This document shows positions 10,836 through 21,325 of a stretch of 64,000 nucleotides of DNA, piece by piece. The stretch lies in contig JAPXFY010000026.1 in NCBI GenBank assembly GCA_030674185.1, forward strand, positions 47,847,232-47,911,231, written 5' to 3'. The notes under the pieces are model-generated. The model was not told the origin of the DNA, did no database searches, and worked only from the letters and a program-made list of their open reading frames with translations. The stretch is from Monoplex corrugatus. Lineage: Eukaryota > Mollusca > Gastropoda > Littorinimorpha > Ranellidae. A program made the translations under genes and the position numbers. Positions within the stretch are counted from its first letter, which is position 1. The number at the start of each line of letters is the position of its first letter.

Positions 10836-11480
10836 CAGTGATACAAGTAGTTTTTACCCATTTCTGTTTACCTGTTTCTTTTGTTTTTTGTTTTTGTTTT
10901 TGTTTTGTTTCTTGATGTTGTGTAATCTTTGTTTTAATGAATCTTATTCCTTTTCTACGTTCTGATCACCTGAAATTTTCTAAACTTGTTCTCTACTTAA
11001 TGAGAAAAAATATTTTGACGTTTCAGACTTACTACACTATTTGCTTAGTTTCATGGATATATCGCAGTCAGAAGTTTTTGCATAGATACCCTATGTCAGC
11101 AGCAGTATGGACAGCCCATAAATGCTTGTGCTGAAACCTTGATGCTGTCAAACATCTTTCGTGATATGAGAATTTACTCTGTTTGAACTTGCGTAAGAAA
11201 AGAAAAAAGAGTCACGAAGCTTTCGTTATATGAATATGAATAAAGTGCTTGGGCAGATTATTGTTTTATATATTTTGTAATCTTGAAGTTGGAGATCAAG
11301 TTTGACGTGTTTGAAAAAAGTAGAAGACAGAAAGAAAAAAAGTTGTGACCCAATATTCCAGAACTTAAAGAGACTTCTTTTTATGATGGCAGTGGCATTG
11401 AAATAACGACAGCAACAATAACAATTATAATAATAAACAATAACATGACGAATACATCTTAAGTCTGGGAACAGCTCTTT
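10836..11480. other. No gene recognised
   Basis: AT-rich spacer with T and A runs; no convincing coding frame or known repeat. Confidence 0.5.
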
Positions 11481-11640
11481 TTCCCAGTTGAAGATTTGTA
11501 TGTTTTGAAGCAGTTATAGCCCTGATATGGCTCTATGCAGTCGGCTGAGCTTTAAACAACATAAAAGCAGACAAAGAAAAAACAACAACAAAAACAACAA
11601 CAACAACGACCAACCAACCAATCAAACAAACAAAAAACCC
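11481..11640 (+). repeat. SINE-like 3' tail with (CAA)n
   Basis: Contains 'gaagcagttatagccctgat', 'ggctctatgcagtcggctga' and GCTTTAAACAACA, followed by an A/CAA-rich tail. Confidence 0.6.
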
Positions 11641-11793
11641 CAACAACAACAACGACAACAAGAACCTGACTGATATATCTGTTTAATTGTTGAGCAAAAC
11701 TTTGATATCAAGAAAAAGTACTGAGAATAGCTTTGTCTAAGAGGTGGAGGAGAGGAAGCCAGTACATCAGAATACGTTGTCAAGCTATTGAAA

Positions 11794-11844
11794 ATGATAT
11801 TGCTGGTGGTTTGTCTGGCACTACTTCTTGACCCAGCCACAGCT
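11794..11844 (+). CDS. Possible signal-peptide exon of the PAN protein
   Basis: ATG at 11794 opens MILLVVCLALLLDPATA, a textbook signal peptide (short n-region, Leu/Val core, small residues at the cleavage site). The frame meets TAA two codons later. It is the same frame as the PAN exon at 11935. If GT at 11845 were a donor (GTCTAA, a poor match) and AG at 11933-11934 the acceptor, a 90-bp phase-0 intron would remove both in-frame stops. Alternatively the 5' end of the gene is decayed. The signal-peptide resemblance is clear; the splice is inference. Confidence 0.4.
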
Positions 11845-11934
11845 GTCTAAGATCAGCTTAACACAACCCACGCAGCTGCGCGGTCGTTACTAGACGTAAA
11901 TCCCGGCTTTCACTCTGACGTCACGCTGACTTAG

Positions 11935-12165
11935 TTTACGATGAGAGACGTCATATTCACGCAGAGCGTTCTCCTTGATGTGTCGTCAAGCTCTGAGATC
12001 GAATGTGGTCGTCAGTGTGTGGATGCAGAGGGTGCGTCATGGTCACGTATCTGCGGGGTGAAAACAGTGGGTTGGGCAGGTGCCAGGCTTACAGGCAGGT
12101 TCTCTGTGAAACGGACGACAACACAACTTTGGCAGGCGCCAGGAGTTACGTTCTAGACACGGCTG
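11935..12165 (+). CDS. PAN/apple-domain exon of a secreted protein
   Basis: Acceptor 'ctgacttag' ends at 11934, and a strong donor G|GTGAG follows 12165. Codons give FTMRDVIFTQSVLLDV, then EIECGRQCVDAEG, then after a one-base shift near 12029 CVMVTYLRGENSG, CQAYRQVLCETDD and GARSYVLDTA. The Cys spacing (ECxxxCxxxxxC ... CQxY ... C) fits the apple/PAN fold, a protein- or carbohydrate-binding module often placed N-terminal in molluscan lectins. The shift lies in 'gagggtgc': one extra G would restore the frame, so it may be a homopolymer undercount. The exon ends in phase 1 (last base G), compatible with the exon at 19851. Confidence 0.65.
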
Positions 12166-12181
12166 GTGAGTCAGGTGTTAA

Positions 12182-12182
<1 letters not shown>

Positions 12183-12258
<76 letters not shown>

Positions 12259-12812
12259 GAGTGTGTGTGTGTGTGTCTCTGCCTCTCTCTCTCTGTCTCT
12301 CTGAGTGTGTGTGTGTGTGTGTGTGTCTCTGCCTGTCTCTCTCTCTCTCTCTCTGAGTGTGTGTGTGTGTGTCTCTGCCTGTCTCTCTCTCTCTGTCTCT
12401 CTCTGTCTCTCTGTCTCTCTGAGTGTGTGTGTGTGTGTGTGTCTCTGCCTGTCTCTCTGTCTGTGTGTGTGTGTGTGTGTGTGTGTCTCTGCCTGTCTGT
12501 CTCTCTCTGTCTCCCTCTCTCCCTCTTTCTCTCTGTTTCTCTCTCTCTTTTTCTCTCTCTGTCTGTCTGTCTGTCTCTCTTTCTCTCTCTCTCTCTCTGT
12601 AAGTTGTGCTGAATTTTTCTGCCTTATGCTCTCTCTATTGGTCTCTGTCTCTATCTCTGTCTTTGTCTGTCTGTCTGTCTCTCTTTGTCTGTCGCTTTCT
12701 CATGCTTTCTGTGTCTTATGTTTTCTGTGTATCATCTCTCTCTCCCTTTCTTTGTCTCTTTCCCTCTCTGTCTGTCCCTCTCATGCTTTCACTCCCCACA
12801 CTCTCTCAGTAT
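12183..12812. repeat. (CT)n/(TG)n microsatellite complex
   Basis: Alternating CT and TG blocks with a short period-doubling pattern (CTCTGAGTGTGTG...CTGCCTGTCTC). Degenerates after 12610. The open frames across it are artefacts. Confidence 0.95.
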
Positions 12813-13190
12813 AAATAGTATCCCCGTCTTTTGGACAATCCGTGCTAGAAATTTCCTCTTTTCTATCGCTTTTTTGTTTTTGCTTTGCTCTTTGGCTTTC
12901 TGTCATCTCTTCCTACAATTTTCTGATTTGCTGGTCCATTCACTTGTATGTTTTCGATGTCTTAGGATTGATGATAAGGTACATGTATTAAGTGTATTTT
13001 TGGTTCAAAGGAAATATGATGTGTGGAAGCATTGTTAGATATGTTAGGCCCGTTTTTATACATGTTTTAGTGTACTTAGTTTATACATTTGTATTCAGTT
13101 ATATTTTCAAGCCTCGTTGGTGATAAATTGGATGGAATAGTCAACGCCTGTGGCATCTTAGAATACATGCACGAATTGGTGATATGTGTA
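12812..13190 (+). mobile_element. SINE-like ~550-bp element, 5' two thirds
   Basis: Starts at 'cagtataaatagtatccccg' and follows the block order of the 42265 copy, down to 'gataaattggatggaatagt' and 'acatgcacgaattggtgata'. Its 3' tail is replaced by (AAT)n. Confidence 0.65.
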
Positions 13191-13735
13191 CATAATAATA
13201 ATAGTAATAATAATAATAATGATAATAATGATAATAATAATAATAATGATAATAATAATAAATCACTTTTATATAGCGCTATTCTCTAACACATAGGTAA
13301 AGACTCACTGCGCTTTACATCAATTAGTTCATTTTTCCCAATCAGCCCTATGCCTAGTGGTCAATCATACTAACTCCCACTCCTAGTCCCCCCCCCCCCA
13401 ACACACACACTAGCATATCTGTTGCAAGCAAGTACTAATATATACACATTACTGAATCAGAAAGATCAAAAATTATGTTTCGTTACTTGTAGTATTTATC
13501 AAAAAGATGAGTTTTGAGGCCCACCTTGAAAGAAGAGAGAGACGATGAACAGCTGAGAGAAAAAGGCAGATCATTCCAGACAAGTGGGGCCTGGTAACGG
13601 AAGGCTCGGTGTCCTATGGTTTTGTATTTTGATTTTGATTTTGTCAGAAGCTTCTGGTTGCTTGACCTGAGACTGCGTTCAGGCCTGAAGTGAGGTAGAT
13701 AGGCAAGGTACCATCAAAATGCCGATAAGCCGAGT
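13191..13735. repeat. (AAT)n followed by a dispersed 'atagcgc...gcgctttac' repeat
   Basis: An AAT/GAT run (13194-13260) precedes 'cacttttatatagcgc' and 'cactgcgctttacatc', then 'gttttgaggcccaccttgaa' and 'ggaaggctcggtgtc'. This arrangement is familiar as a widespread invertebrate interspersed repeat. There is no coding potential. Family name not assigned. Confidence 0.5.
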
Positions 13736-13880
13736 GTTTTTATTTCAGTGAGGTATTGCGTATGTTTGGAGATAGTTATAGTCCTGATGCGTATATCTCA
13801 AGACGATATATTTATGTCGTCTTGAGAAACTGAAACTGAAATCTGATATGGCTGCACACTCGGCTGGGCTATAAACGATG
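13736..13880 (+). repeat. SINE-like 3' tail with (GATGAT)n
   Basis: Contains 'gagatagttatagtcctgat' and 'ggctgcacactcggctgggc', interrupted by an unrelated ~80-bp segment. A GATGAT microsatellite (13876-13935) follows. Confidence 0.5.
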
Positions 13881-13968
13881 ATGATGATAATATGATGATG
13901 ATGATGATGGTGACGATGATGACGATGATGATGAGTCCATAAGCTTTGTTTTTCTTCTTTTCATGCAG

Positions 13969-14013
13969 AAAGCTCTATGGACAAGGACTTGAGGAAAAGA
14001 TTATTTCACTTAG
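13969..14013 (+). CDS. Candidate small exon (low confidence)
   Basis: An excellent polypyrimidine tract and acceptor ('tttcttcttttcatgcag') precede 13969. Read in phase 1, as expected after the PAN exon, it gives ESSMDKDLRKRLFHLGKT before a weak GTGTGA donor. If the donor is ignored, the frame goes on through CEKLSVQIQ to a stop. It could be a linker exon or chance. No domain recognised. Confidence 0.2.
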
Positions 14014-14164
14014 GGAAAACGTGTGAAAAGTTGTCTGTCCAGATTCAATAGGCCTTCACATGTTGCTGTAATGGTGATGTCAGGTTTTGTAGCTGTTGAT
14101 GTGTATGGGAGAGTCGAGTGGCGGAAAGGAAATGACATAGAAGGGGTGCAGATGGGGCTGCAAA

Positions 14165-14235
14165 ACAACACAACAACAACAACAACAACGACAACAAGAA
14201 GAACAATAACAACAACAACTGTAACCACAACCACA
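14165..14235. repeat. (AAC)n microsatellite
   Basis: AAC/ACA repeats with interruptions. Confidence 0.9.
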
Positions 14236-14515
14236 AAAGCACTACACGGCGGACTCCTTAAAGAACCTCTACCGAGACGTCCCTCCTGATGCAATTTTCC
14301 AGTTTTTTACAAGAGATCATAGATTTTTCCTGATATGATTTTACAGCTGTTTTTCTTTGGCTGCATTTTAGACTTGCAAGGTTAACGATGAGCATGGTTT
14401 TTTAGCTGCTATCTTTTATCTTAATGGGCTGCCGTTTTTTGACGTGCTGTTAGCCCTGATATGGCTGTAGTAGTCGGCTGGGCTATAAGCAGTATAAACT
14501 GAACTGAACTTTTCC
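14236..14515 (+). mobile_element. RNase H-type LINE, 3' end
   Basis: Starts inside the C-terminal coding region ('aaagcactacacggcggact', as at 16446) and runs through the 3' UTR to GTCGGCTGGGCTATAAGC and 'gaactgaact'. 5'-truncated. Confidence 0.75.
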
Positions 14516-14690
14516 TTTTTTCCTGTTGAATTATTATGTTATGAAATGGTTATAGCCCTGATATGGCACGGCTGTTTAAACCGGCCGCAGGGCGATCACT
14601 TAGTTTTCGGACACGGTGTCAGCGATTCGCACGCGAGAGGCGTGTTTTCCTGCTTACCCGCTGCGCTACACGGCCCGTCAGCGGTTTTGG
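14516..14690 (-). repeat. SINE-like tail, then a tRNA-like SINE head (minus strand)
   Basis: 14516-14580 matches the 'cctgttgaa...gccctgatatggc' tail (+). On the minus strand, 14600-14690 reads GTGTAGCGCAGCGGGTAAGC, a tRNA A-box-like block, with 'gtgcgaatcgc' resembling a B box. No cloverleaf was folded. Confidence 0.3.
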
Positions 14691-15440
14691 AGCTGTGAGT
14701 CATCGGTAGGCAAGCGGTACTGTGTGGCTGCCTTTGTGTGACGTGATTACTACTGTTTCTACATTTCCCGCAATACTGCTTTGGTCATTTAGCCATATAT
14801 GTAATTATCAATCTTACCGAAAAGTAGACTCTCTCCCCTACACATACATATCAAACACGAACTGGTTTGTTGCCATAATGCGTAACAGGATTACATAGAA
14901 AAGGAGGAGAACGATTCTGAAAATATCGCGCCTTCACTGTTTCATGAGAAAAATAAGCCAACTTCCAACAACGAAAACAAGAGTTCACCAGTTATTACAG
15001 CAGAAAGAAACACATACAGAGGAAGAGTAAAGTATGTTTTAACAGACTGACTTACCAGACAGATGTTCCGTGGCTTCTTGTGGAGGTAGCGGTGGGTAAA
15101 TCGAGATCACTGATAACGGCATAGACTCCATTATCCTTCACACTAGCACCAACATTTCACTGATAGTGATAGTCTTGTATACCGCAATCTCCTTACTGCC
15201 ATAGTAGGAACGTATACACACATGTCCGTACAAGGGTCAAGATTGGGATCACGATACTGAGACGACCATTCATTAAAAAAATGGAAAGACACAGAGAGCG
15301 ATAGAGAGAGAGAGAGGAGGGGGGGGGGGGAGAGAAGACAATACATTTACGAGAACTTTAGGTTCACTGGTATTAAAAAGAAATTAAAACTCCTGAATAT
15401 CATACCCACTTAACTACACTGAAATCTCTCTGTCTGCCTG
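14691..15440. other. No gene recognised
   Basis: Mixed-composition spacer with a G10 run near 15319. The frame at 15143-15346 (-) is low-complexity at its start and lacks a recognisable domain. Confidence 0.5.
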
Positions 15441-15442
15441 TC

Positions 15443-15882
<440 letters not shown>

Positions 15883-15954
15883 CGACCTGAAGCAAAAAAA
15901 ACAGTAAGAGAAAGTTGTCCTGAGTTTTTGTTGTGTGATGGACTGTTCTTCGTT

Positions 15955-16520
15955 TGAACGCTGGCCGAAACATTAGTAGCCACCCTGAGCTTCTGAAGCT
16001 CTTCGAACTCTTTTCTACTCTTACAAATGAAAGTTACGGGATTGAGTTTGCCTGGATTCCCGGCCATGTTGGTATGGAGGCAATGAAAAGGCTGACTGCC
16101 TGGCCAAGAAGGCCACAAGGGAAAAGATGTATTAAATCTTTGATTCCTTACACAGATGTCAAATCGAAAGTGCACTGTTACGTGAGAAATCTGTGGCAGG
16201 AGGATTGGAATGAATAGAGGATAACAAACTTTTCCAAATCCGCCCTAACCTGAAAGAAGTTCTCCCATCTGCTGCAGGAAACTGTAAGAAAGAGACAGTG
16301 TTATGTAGGTTACACACGGGTCACATACATCCTACACTCACTCGTACCTTTTAAAAAATGAAGAAGCGCCATGGTGTATACCATGTGACGAGCCGTTGAG
16401 CATCAGACACCTCCTCCTCGATTGCTGGGACTTGTACGATGCGAGACAAAAGCACTACACGGCAGACTCTTTAAAGAAGTTCTTCCGAGACGTCCCTCCT
16501 GATGCAATTTTCCAGTTTTT
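15955..16520 (+). pseudogene. RNase H and C-terminus of an I-superfamily-like LINE
   Basis: The first frame gives FELFSTLTNESYGIEFAWIPGHVGM. After a one-base shift near 16076 it continues GNEKADCLAKKATREKMY, which is the C-terminal signature of LINE RNase H (WIPGHxGxxGNExAD). Further shifts lead to NKLFQIRPNLKEVLPSAAGN, VLCRLHTGHT and DEPLSIRHLLLDCWDLYDAR, then VPPDAIFQFLQEI. This C-terminal zinc-knuckle-like region follows RNase H in I/jockey-related elements. Multiple frame breaks make it non-functional. Confidence 0.75.
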
Positions 16521-16725
16521 ACAAGAGATCAGTGTTTTTCACCTTATATGATTTTAGGTCTGTTTTACTTTAATCGCATTTTAGACTCGCAAGGTTAGCG
16601 GTGATCATGGTTTTTTAACTGTTGTCTTTTATTTCCGTGGGTTGTTTTTGACGTGGTGTTAGCCCTGATATGGCTCTAGTGGTCGGCTGGGCTATAAGCA
16701 ATATGAACTTGAACTTGAATTCGCA
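15955..16725 (+). mobile_element. RNase H-type LINE, 3' ~770 bp
   Basis: The longest copy of this family here, 5'-truncated in the RNase H domain and ending with GTCGGCTGGGCTATAAGC and 'gaacttgaacttgaa'. Its terminal motif matches the SINE-like family's tail. Confidence 0.75.
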
Positions 16726-17330
16726 CAGTTGACAGAAGGATAGTAAATGCAAGAGAAAAAAGATCAAACTACAGCTTCAGCAGTTTCAAATGACACAGAA
16801 AAGGGAGAGGAGTGGATGAAAGAGACAGGATTCAAGCACATCTGTATACACAACAGCAATGCCACGTCCATGAGAGGCTCGAGGGAAGGAACGGAATTTG
16901 TAATCTTGAGGTGACATGGCCACTTGATTTCAGTCAAATTTCTGTCAGAAAAAAAATCAAATCAAAGTTGTTTTCAAAATAAAATCTGAGATAGAATCAG
17001 TCTTTTGATTGCGGCAGACAGACCGAGCATTGAACAGACAGACAATGAAATTTGCAGAAGACAGAAAACAAGAGGATAACAGTGGGCTGTGAGGCAGGGG
17101 ACACATATGGAGGATGCCAGAACAGGAGGTCCAGGTGGTATTGATATTGATAAAAGACAGTATAGAAGGAGATTTTGTCGGCGTAGTGGGTCAACAGTGA
17201 TTTTCCCCCTGTTTTGTCTGTGACATTTATGGCGTATTTGTGGAATTCGTCTGTGGCATTTATGGCGTAATCCAACTCCCACTACCAATGAGTGGAGTGA
17301 ACTGATTACTTCCATAGTCAGGAATATAAA
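16726..17330. other. No gene recognised
   Basis: Spacer without supported coding. The minus-strand frames at 16974-17333 show no domain. 'ctgtggcatttatggcgtaa' is repeated imperfectly at about 17215-17270. Confidence 0.5.
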
Positions 17331-18110
17331 CATGTCTGAAACTTCCTGATTTGAAACGGATCAAACATTAATTTCCAAAACTAAACATGTATCTAAAACC
17401 GAAAAAACCCAATAACAAACAAACAAAGAGACCTACTTGTAAGTTGAAAATGAAACCAGAAAAAAACGAAAATAGAATCAGAATGCGTATTTATTACATA
17501 CAAGACAAGACAGGCGCAACATTTTCGGCCAGCTGGCCTTTGTCAAACGTAGACGTAACATCACAAACAAACATACACCAGCTACAAAAATTGACAAAGG
17601 CCAGTTGGCCAAACATTTGGGCCTGTCTTGTCTTGTCTTGTCTTATCTGGTTGTTTTTAATACGCGTTCTGATTCTATTTTCGTGTTGTTGTTGTTTTTT
17701 TCTTGTTCCTGTTTGCTTGAACGCGGGCAGTCACACTTGTTTTGGATTTCTTACTACTTTCCCAATTTTAAAATGTATCTGAAAACAAACTAACTAAAAA
17801 GATTATGCCCTCCTCGTAGATTTGAGATAGATAAAACGATAACTTTCTCAATGAAAAATGTATCTGGAAAGGAATATACTGCTGGTAGATTAAAAAAGGA
17901 TAAACATTAATTTACCGAACTGAAAACGTATCTGTAGGGGAAGAGAAACGAATTCTGTGATCTGTTGTAGATTTGAACACTACCGAACTAAAATATATCT
18001 GAAAAGAAAAAAAAAATACAAACAAACAAAAACAAACCTGTATGCTCTGTTTGCAGATTCGAAATGGATAGAAATAAACAACTTACTCCTCCCTAAACTA
18101 AACAAAAAAA
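17330..18110. repeat. Diverged tandem repeat (~100 bp) in intron
   Basis: 'gtagatttga', 'aaaactaaac/gaactgaaaa' and 'atgtatctgaaaa' blocks recur at about 17350, 17775, 17820, 17880, 17930 and 17985. A hairpin (17470-17692) interrupts the series. Confidence 0.5.
17470..17692. repeat. Inverted pair of Penelope-3'-end-like motifs (hairpin)
   Basis: Left arm 17470-17555 ('atagaatcagaatgcgtatt' ... GGCCAGCTGGCCTTTGTCAA) and right arm 17590-17692 (TTGACAAAGGCCAGTTGGCC ... 'atacgcgttctgattctatt') are reverse complements apart from small differences. The loop is about 35-45 bp. Confidence 0.75.
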
Positions 18111-18230
18111 CACAACACAATGAAAAAAAAATCCAAAACAAGTGTGACTGCCCCTGTTCAAGCAAACAAACTGTCAAGCTTGGTAAGGCTTGAACTGGAG
18201 TGGAAAGACAGAGAAACAGACCTATCAGCT

Positions 18231-19010
18231 ATAACGCCCCATTTCAAGATCTAAATGAGAAAACTACTTGGACAAAGTACACTTACACAAAGTTTATTTA
18301 CTGAAAAAACGAGACAACATGACGCATCATTCGCACAAATCACATACATAAATATAGCATTACTAGGGGTGGCATCCCAAAAACAACATTGCAAACGCAC
18401 ACACTCACTGAAGATAAACCCCGGCAATAAACCCCTAAGTTAATCACGTACATACACTCCACTTGTCTAAGTCCCTTCAACACTTAGTTTCTCAAAGGGT
18501 GACGATTTCGGTCCAAAACGACGTTTCCATGCAGGGTTTCTAATCTTTAGCGAGTCTCTCGACGCTTGGCATGGCAAACAGGCGCCGAATGAAGCCACCG
18601 CCGAACGACGCGAAGATGCTCACTACAGCAGACGTGGAGTCCTGCAGAGGGCGGCGCCAAAGAAAAGAGCCAAGTAGAACGGTTGGGCCATAGGCTCGTG
18701 GCGTGGAAGTACCGCCGATATTGCCTGAAGATGCAGCCGTAGAAGCCCCACTAGTCGCACCTTCCTCGGACGCTCAGACACGTGCACGTCATCGTAGAGC
18801 CAGGACCAACATGGAAAACAACGATGTCTGGTGCATGACACTGGTGATCTTCTCCCCTCATGCTGGCGAAACCAAGACACAACCTCCCCTACTGACCCGT
18901 AGGTATATAAACAGCTATGATTAGACATGGCAGCAAAACTTATTCACTTGTAAATATATCGATGAACCAAGCTACCAATACCCAACCTAGCCACCAAACC
19001 ACACATCAAG
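18231..19010. repeat. Possible LTR-like or promoter-like segment
   Basis: Starts with ATAACGCCCC, similar to the TGTAACGCCCC start of many Gypsy LTRs. It contains a CpG-rich block (18500-18800) and a strong TATA box, GTATATAAACAGC at 18903 (+). No pairing terminal repeat was found, so an unusual exon/promoter or an unknown repeat is equally possible. Confidence 0.25.
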
Positions 19011-19320
19011 TACAACAAAGGAGAGCAGACAACTATTCACTGCTGGTTACATGCCTGACAATGACACCTACACTCTAGACTTCCCTATAACAATGTTGAC
19101 AAAATTGAATGACTGACCACTGCATCCACCGCATACCGACTGTAGCAGAGGAAAAACAGGCGTCGATTCACTCCTGGTTACATGCCAACAAAGACACAGC
19201 CACTCTAGACTTTATATAACAACGTTGACAAAATTTGAAATGACTGACCACTGCACCCACCGCACACCAACTGTAGCAGAGGAAAAACAGGCATCGATTC
19301 ACTCATGATTACATGCAAAC
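19010..19320. repeat. Tandem repeat, ~130-bp unit, 2.3 copies
   Basis: 'tcactnctggttacatgcc', 'cactctagactt', 'atgactgaccactgca' and 'ctgtagcagaggaaaaacag' recur in the same order. A degenerate third copy extends to about 19430. Confidence 0.75.
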
Positions 19321-19712
19321 AAACATAAACCTCTACCCACTTCTAGGACATGAAATCCATCCAGAGGTGGTGCCTCTGACCAGAAACTGGCCCTATCCAC
19401 CCAACTGCAAACCATCTGTAGCAGAGGGGCACCAAACACCAACTGACCCCGTAACACCCACAATTCTTATTTTTCAAAGCCAACAAACAAGCTCACAGAA
19501 CCCTGTTAACAGAAACCAGCACCAAAAACACACAAAATTTACGCACGCACAGGTACAGGTAAACCATAACTGGACAGGTGAGTTTATCCCACTTGGCAAA
19601 CTTCCACACTCTTTGTTCCAACGAAACACTCCTGTTCCCAAACAAGAAGAAAAGGGAAATAAAATAAAAAGATGAACAAAACTGCCATGACATACCAGAA
19701 AAAAAAACACGA
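19321..19712. other. No gene recognised; 120-codon frame of unknown value
   Basis: A + frame at 19313-19675 is rich in Pro, Gln, Asn and Thr with one Cys. No domain and no splice support. Probably chance. Confidence 0.3.
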
Positions 19713-19714
19713 AA

Positions 19715-19803
19715 AAAGAATAAGAACGTGTATCTAATACAACAAGACAAACTAGGTGTGCCTTGTCTTGTTGTATTAAATACGTGTTCTTATTCTTTTT
19801 CAG
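19715..19803. repeat. Near-perfect palindrome, ~40-bp arms
   Basis: 'agaataagaacgtgtatcta' on the left and 'taaatacgtgttcttattct' on the right are the arm ends. The arms run through AACAAGACAA / TTGTCTTGTT to an 8-10-bp centre. It is a GGCC-less version of the 17470 hairpin and lies ~45 bp before a host exon. Confidence 0.8.
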
Positions 19804-19850
19804 TGTTTTTTCTAGTTAAAGTGAAAAAGATTTTGTGCCCCTGCTTACAG

Positions 19851-20119
19851 ATTTTACACTGACGAAGAACCGCAAATTTCATCTCCAGATTTCACCCGGA
19901 TGTGGCTGGGTGCAGACGAGCAAAGAGGGAGAGTTCAAGTGGACGGATGGGAGTCCACAGTCCAGTAGCAGTTCTCTGTGGATAGCTGGACAACCCGATG
20001 ACAGCGATGGGAGCCAGAACTGTGTGTGTCTGTGGACAGAGGATAACGGACTTTGTGACTGTTACTGTGACGCCCGTATTGGTCTCCCTTTCGCAACTGT
20101 GTGTCAGAGAGATGTGTAA
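19851..20119 (+). CDS. C-type lectin-like domain, C-terminal exon with stop
   Basis: Acceptor 'cctgcttacag' ends at 19850. The first codon is split in phase 1: the G ending the PAN exon plus AT gives Asp. The frame reads FTLTKNRKFHLQISPGCGWV, then GEFKWTDGSPQ, LWIAGQPDDSDGSQNCVCLW, GLCDCYC and ATVCQRDV-stop. WTDGSP, the GQPD loop (QPD is the galactose-type calcium-site motif in this family) and the terminal Cys pattern identify the C-terminal half of a CTLD. No canonical WND is seen, so sugar binding is doubtful. The N-terminal half (first Cys, first helices) was not found between 12166 and 19850. Likely secreted. Confidence 0.75.
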
Positions 20120-20591
<472 letters not shown>

Positions 20592-20690
20592 TTGCAAAAA
20601 GATTTCTCAATTGTTTAAAGATTTATGGTTCATTTTCCCCATATGATATAGATGGATAACTGTTCATTTATTACTATTTATCATCCTTAG

Positions 20691-20787
20691 GTTATTCAGC
20701 GTCGCATGGACGACTCTGTGGATTTCTTTAGAAGCTGGAAAGAATATCAAAGAGGTTTTGGGATGTTAACTGGCAGTTACTGGATAG
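20691..20787 (+). CDS. Fibrinogen-related domain, exon A (5' of those seen)
   Basis: Acceptor 'ttatcatccttag' ends at 20690 and donor ATAG|GTGAG follows 20787. It starts in phase 0 and reads VIQRRMDDSVDFFRSWKEYQ, then RGFGMLTGSYWI plus G. VIQRRMDxSVDFxRxWxxYxxGFG...YWIG is the hallmark of fibrinogen C-terminal (FReD) domains. It ends in phase 1, matching exon B at 28503. The preceding FReD exon (first Cys, GGGWT) was not found upstream. Part of a secreted, probably carbohydrate-binding lectin (FREP/CREP/ficolin-like). Confidence 0.85.
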
Positions 20788-20819
20788 GTGAGAATCAACT
20801 GTCTTCATCGTTGACATAG

Positions 20820-20912
20820 AGAGAGAGAGAGAAGAAAGAAAAAAAAAGAGAGAGAGAGATACATATACGGATGCATAGATATATAGATAGATACAGATAG
20901 ATACATAGATAG
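20820..20912. repeat. (GA)n and (ATAG)n microsatellite
   Basis: GA/AAG run, then ATAG/ATAC repeats. Confidence 0.85.
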
Positions 20913-21142
20913 AGACCATGGAAAGACGACAACTAATACTTATCACAGGCATGACACAATCAAATACATAAATGCCAGAAAAACCCACCAGTCAAGCCGA
21001 TAAAAGCTTTGTCAAACCAGTTACCACAGAAAGATATTCTTCCAAGAGCACCCAAAAAAAACAAAAAAACAAACAAAAACACGACTGATATTTGAAATCA
21101 ACTTCGTGATGTCGTTTATAAAACTGCACATTCTATCTTTAG

Positions 21143-21325
21143 GAAACAGCAAGGCAAAACCAAAGACTGGCCACCTGTAATGAGTTTATAAAGGAGAATC
21201 GAGATGTTTTTTGTTTCTTTCAAGAGGCAATTCAGTGCATGAAACCACACTGCCTTCCAGGATGCAAGAAGCAAGGTGCATGCGCGCAGTGGACTGCTCT
21301 GTGTTGTGTAAACGACTTTAGCTAA
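21143..21325 (+). CDS. Cysteine-rich terminal exon candidate, family unknown
   Basis: Preceded by 'ttctatctttag' (acceptor ending at 21142), with 60 sense codons then TAA at 21323. The phase-0 reading has eight cysteines: ATCNEFIKENRDVFCFFQEA, then IQCMKPHCLPGCKKQGAC and TALCCVNDFS. Such density and a CC pair suggest a disulfide-rich extracellular module. It lies in the intron after FReD exon A but in the wrong phase for it: phase 1 would read GNSKAKPKTGHL then stop. It may belong to another transcript or be a decayed duplicate. Function not recognised. Confidence 0.35.
   Translation, partial: ETARQNQRLATCNEFIKENRDVFCFFQEAIQCMKPHCLPGCKKQGACAQWTALCCVNDFS

Noticed and set aside
19313..19675. 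120-codon Pro/Gln/Asn frame as a lectin-gene exon
   Set aside because: No acceptor/donor pair in a matching phase and no domain; it overlaps the end of a tandem repeat.
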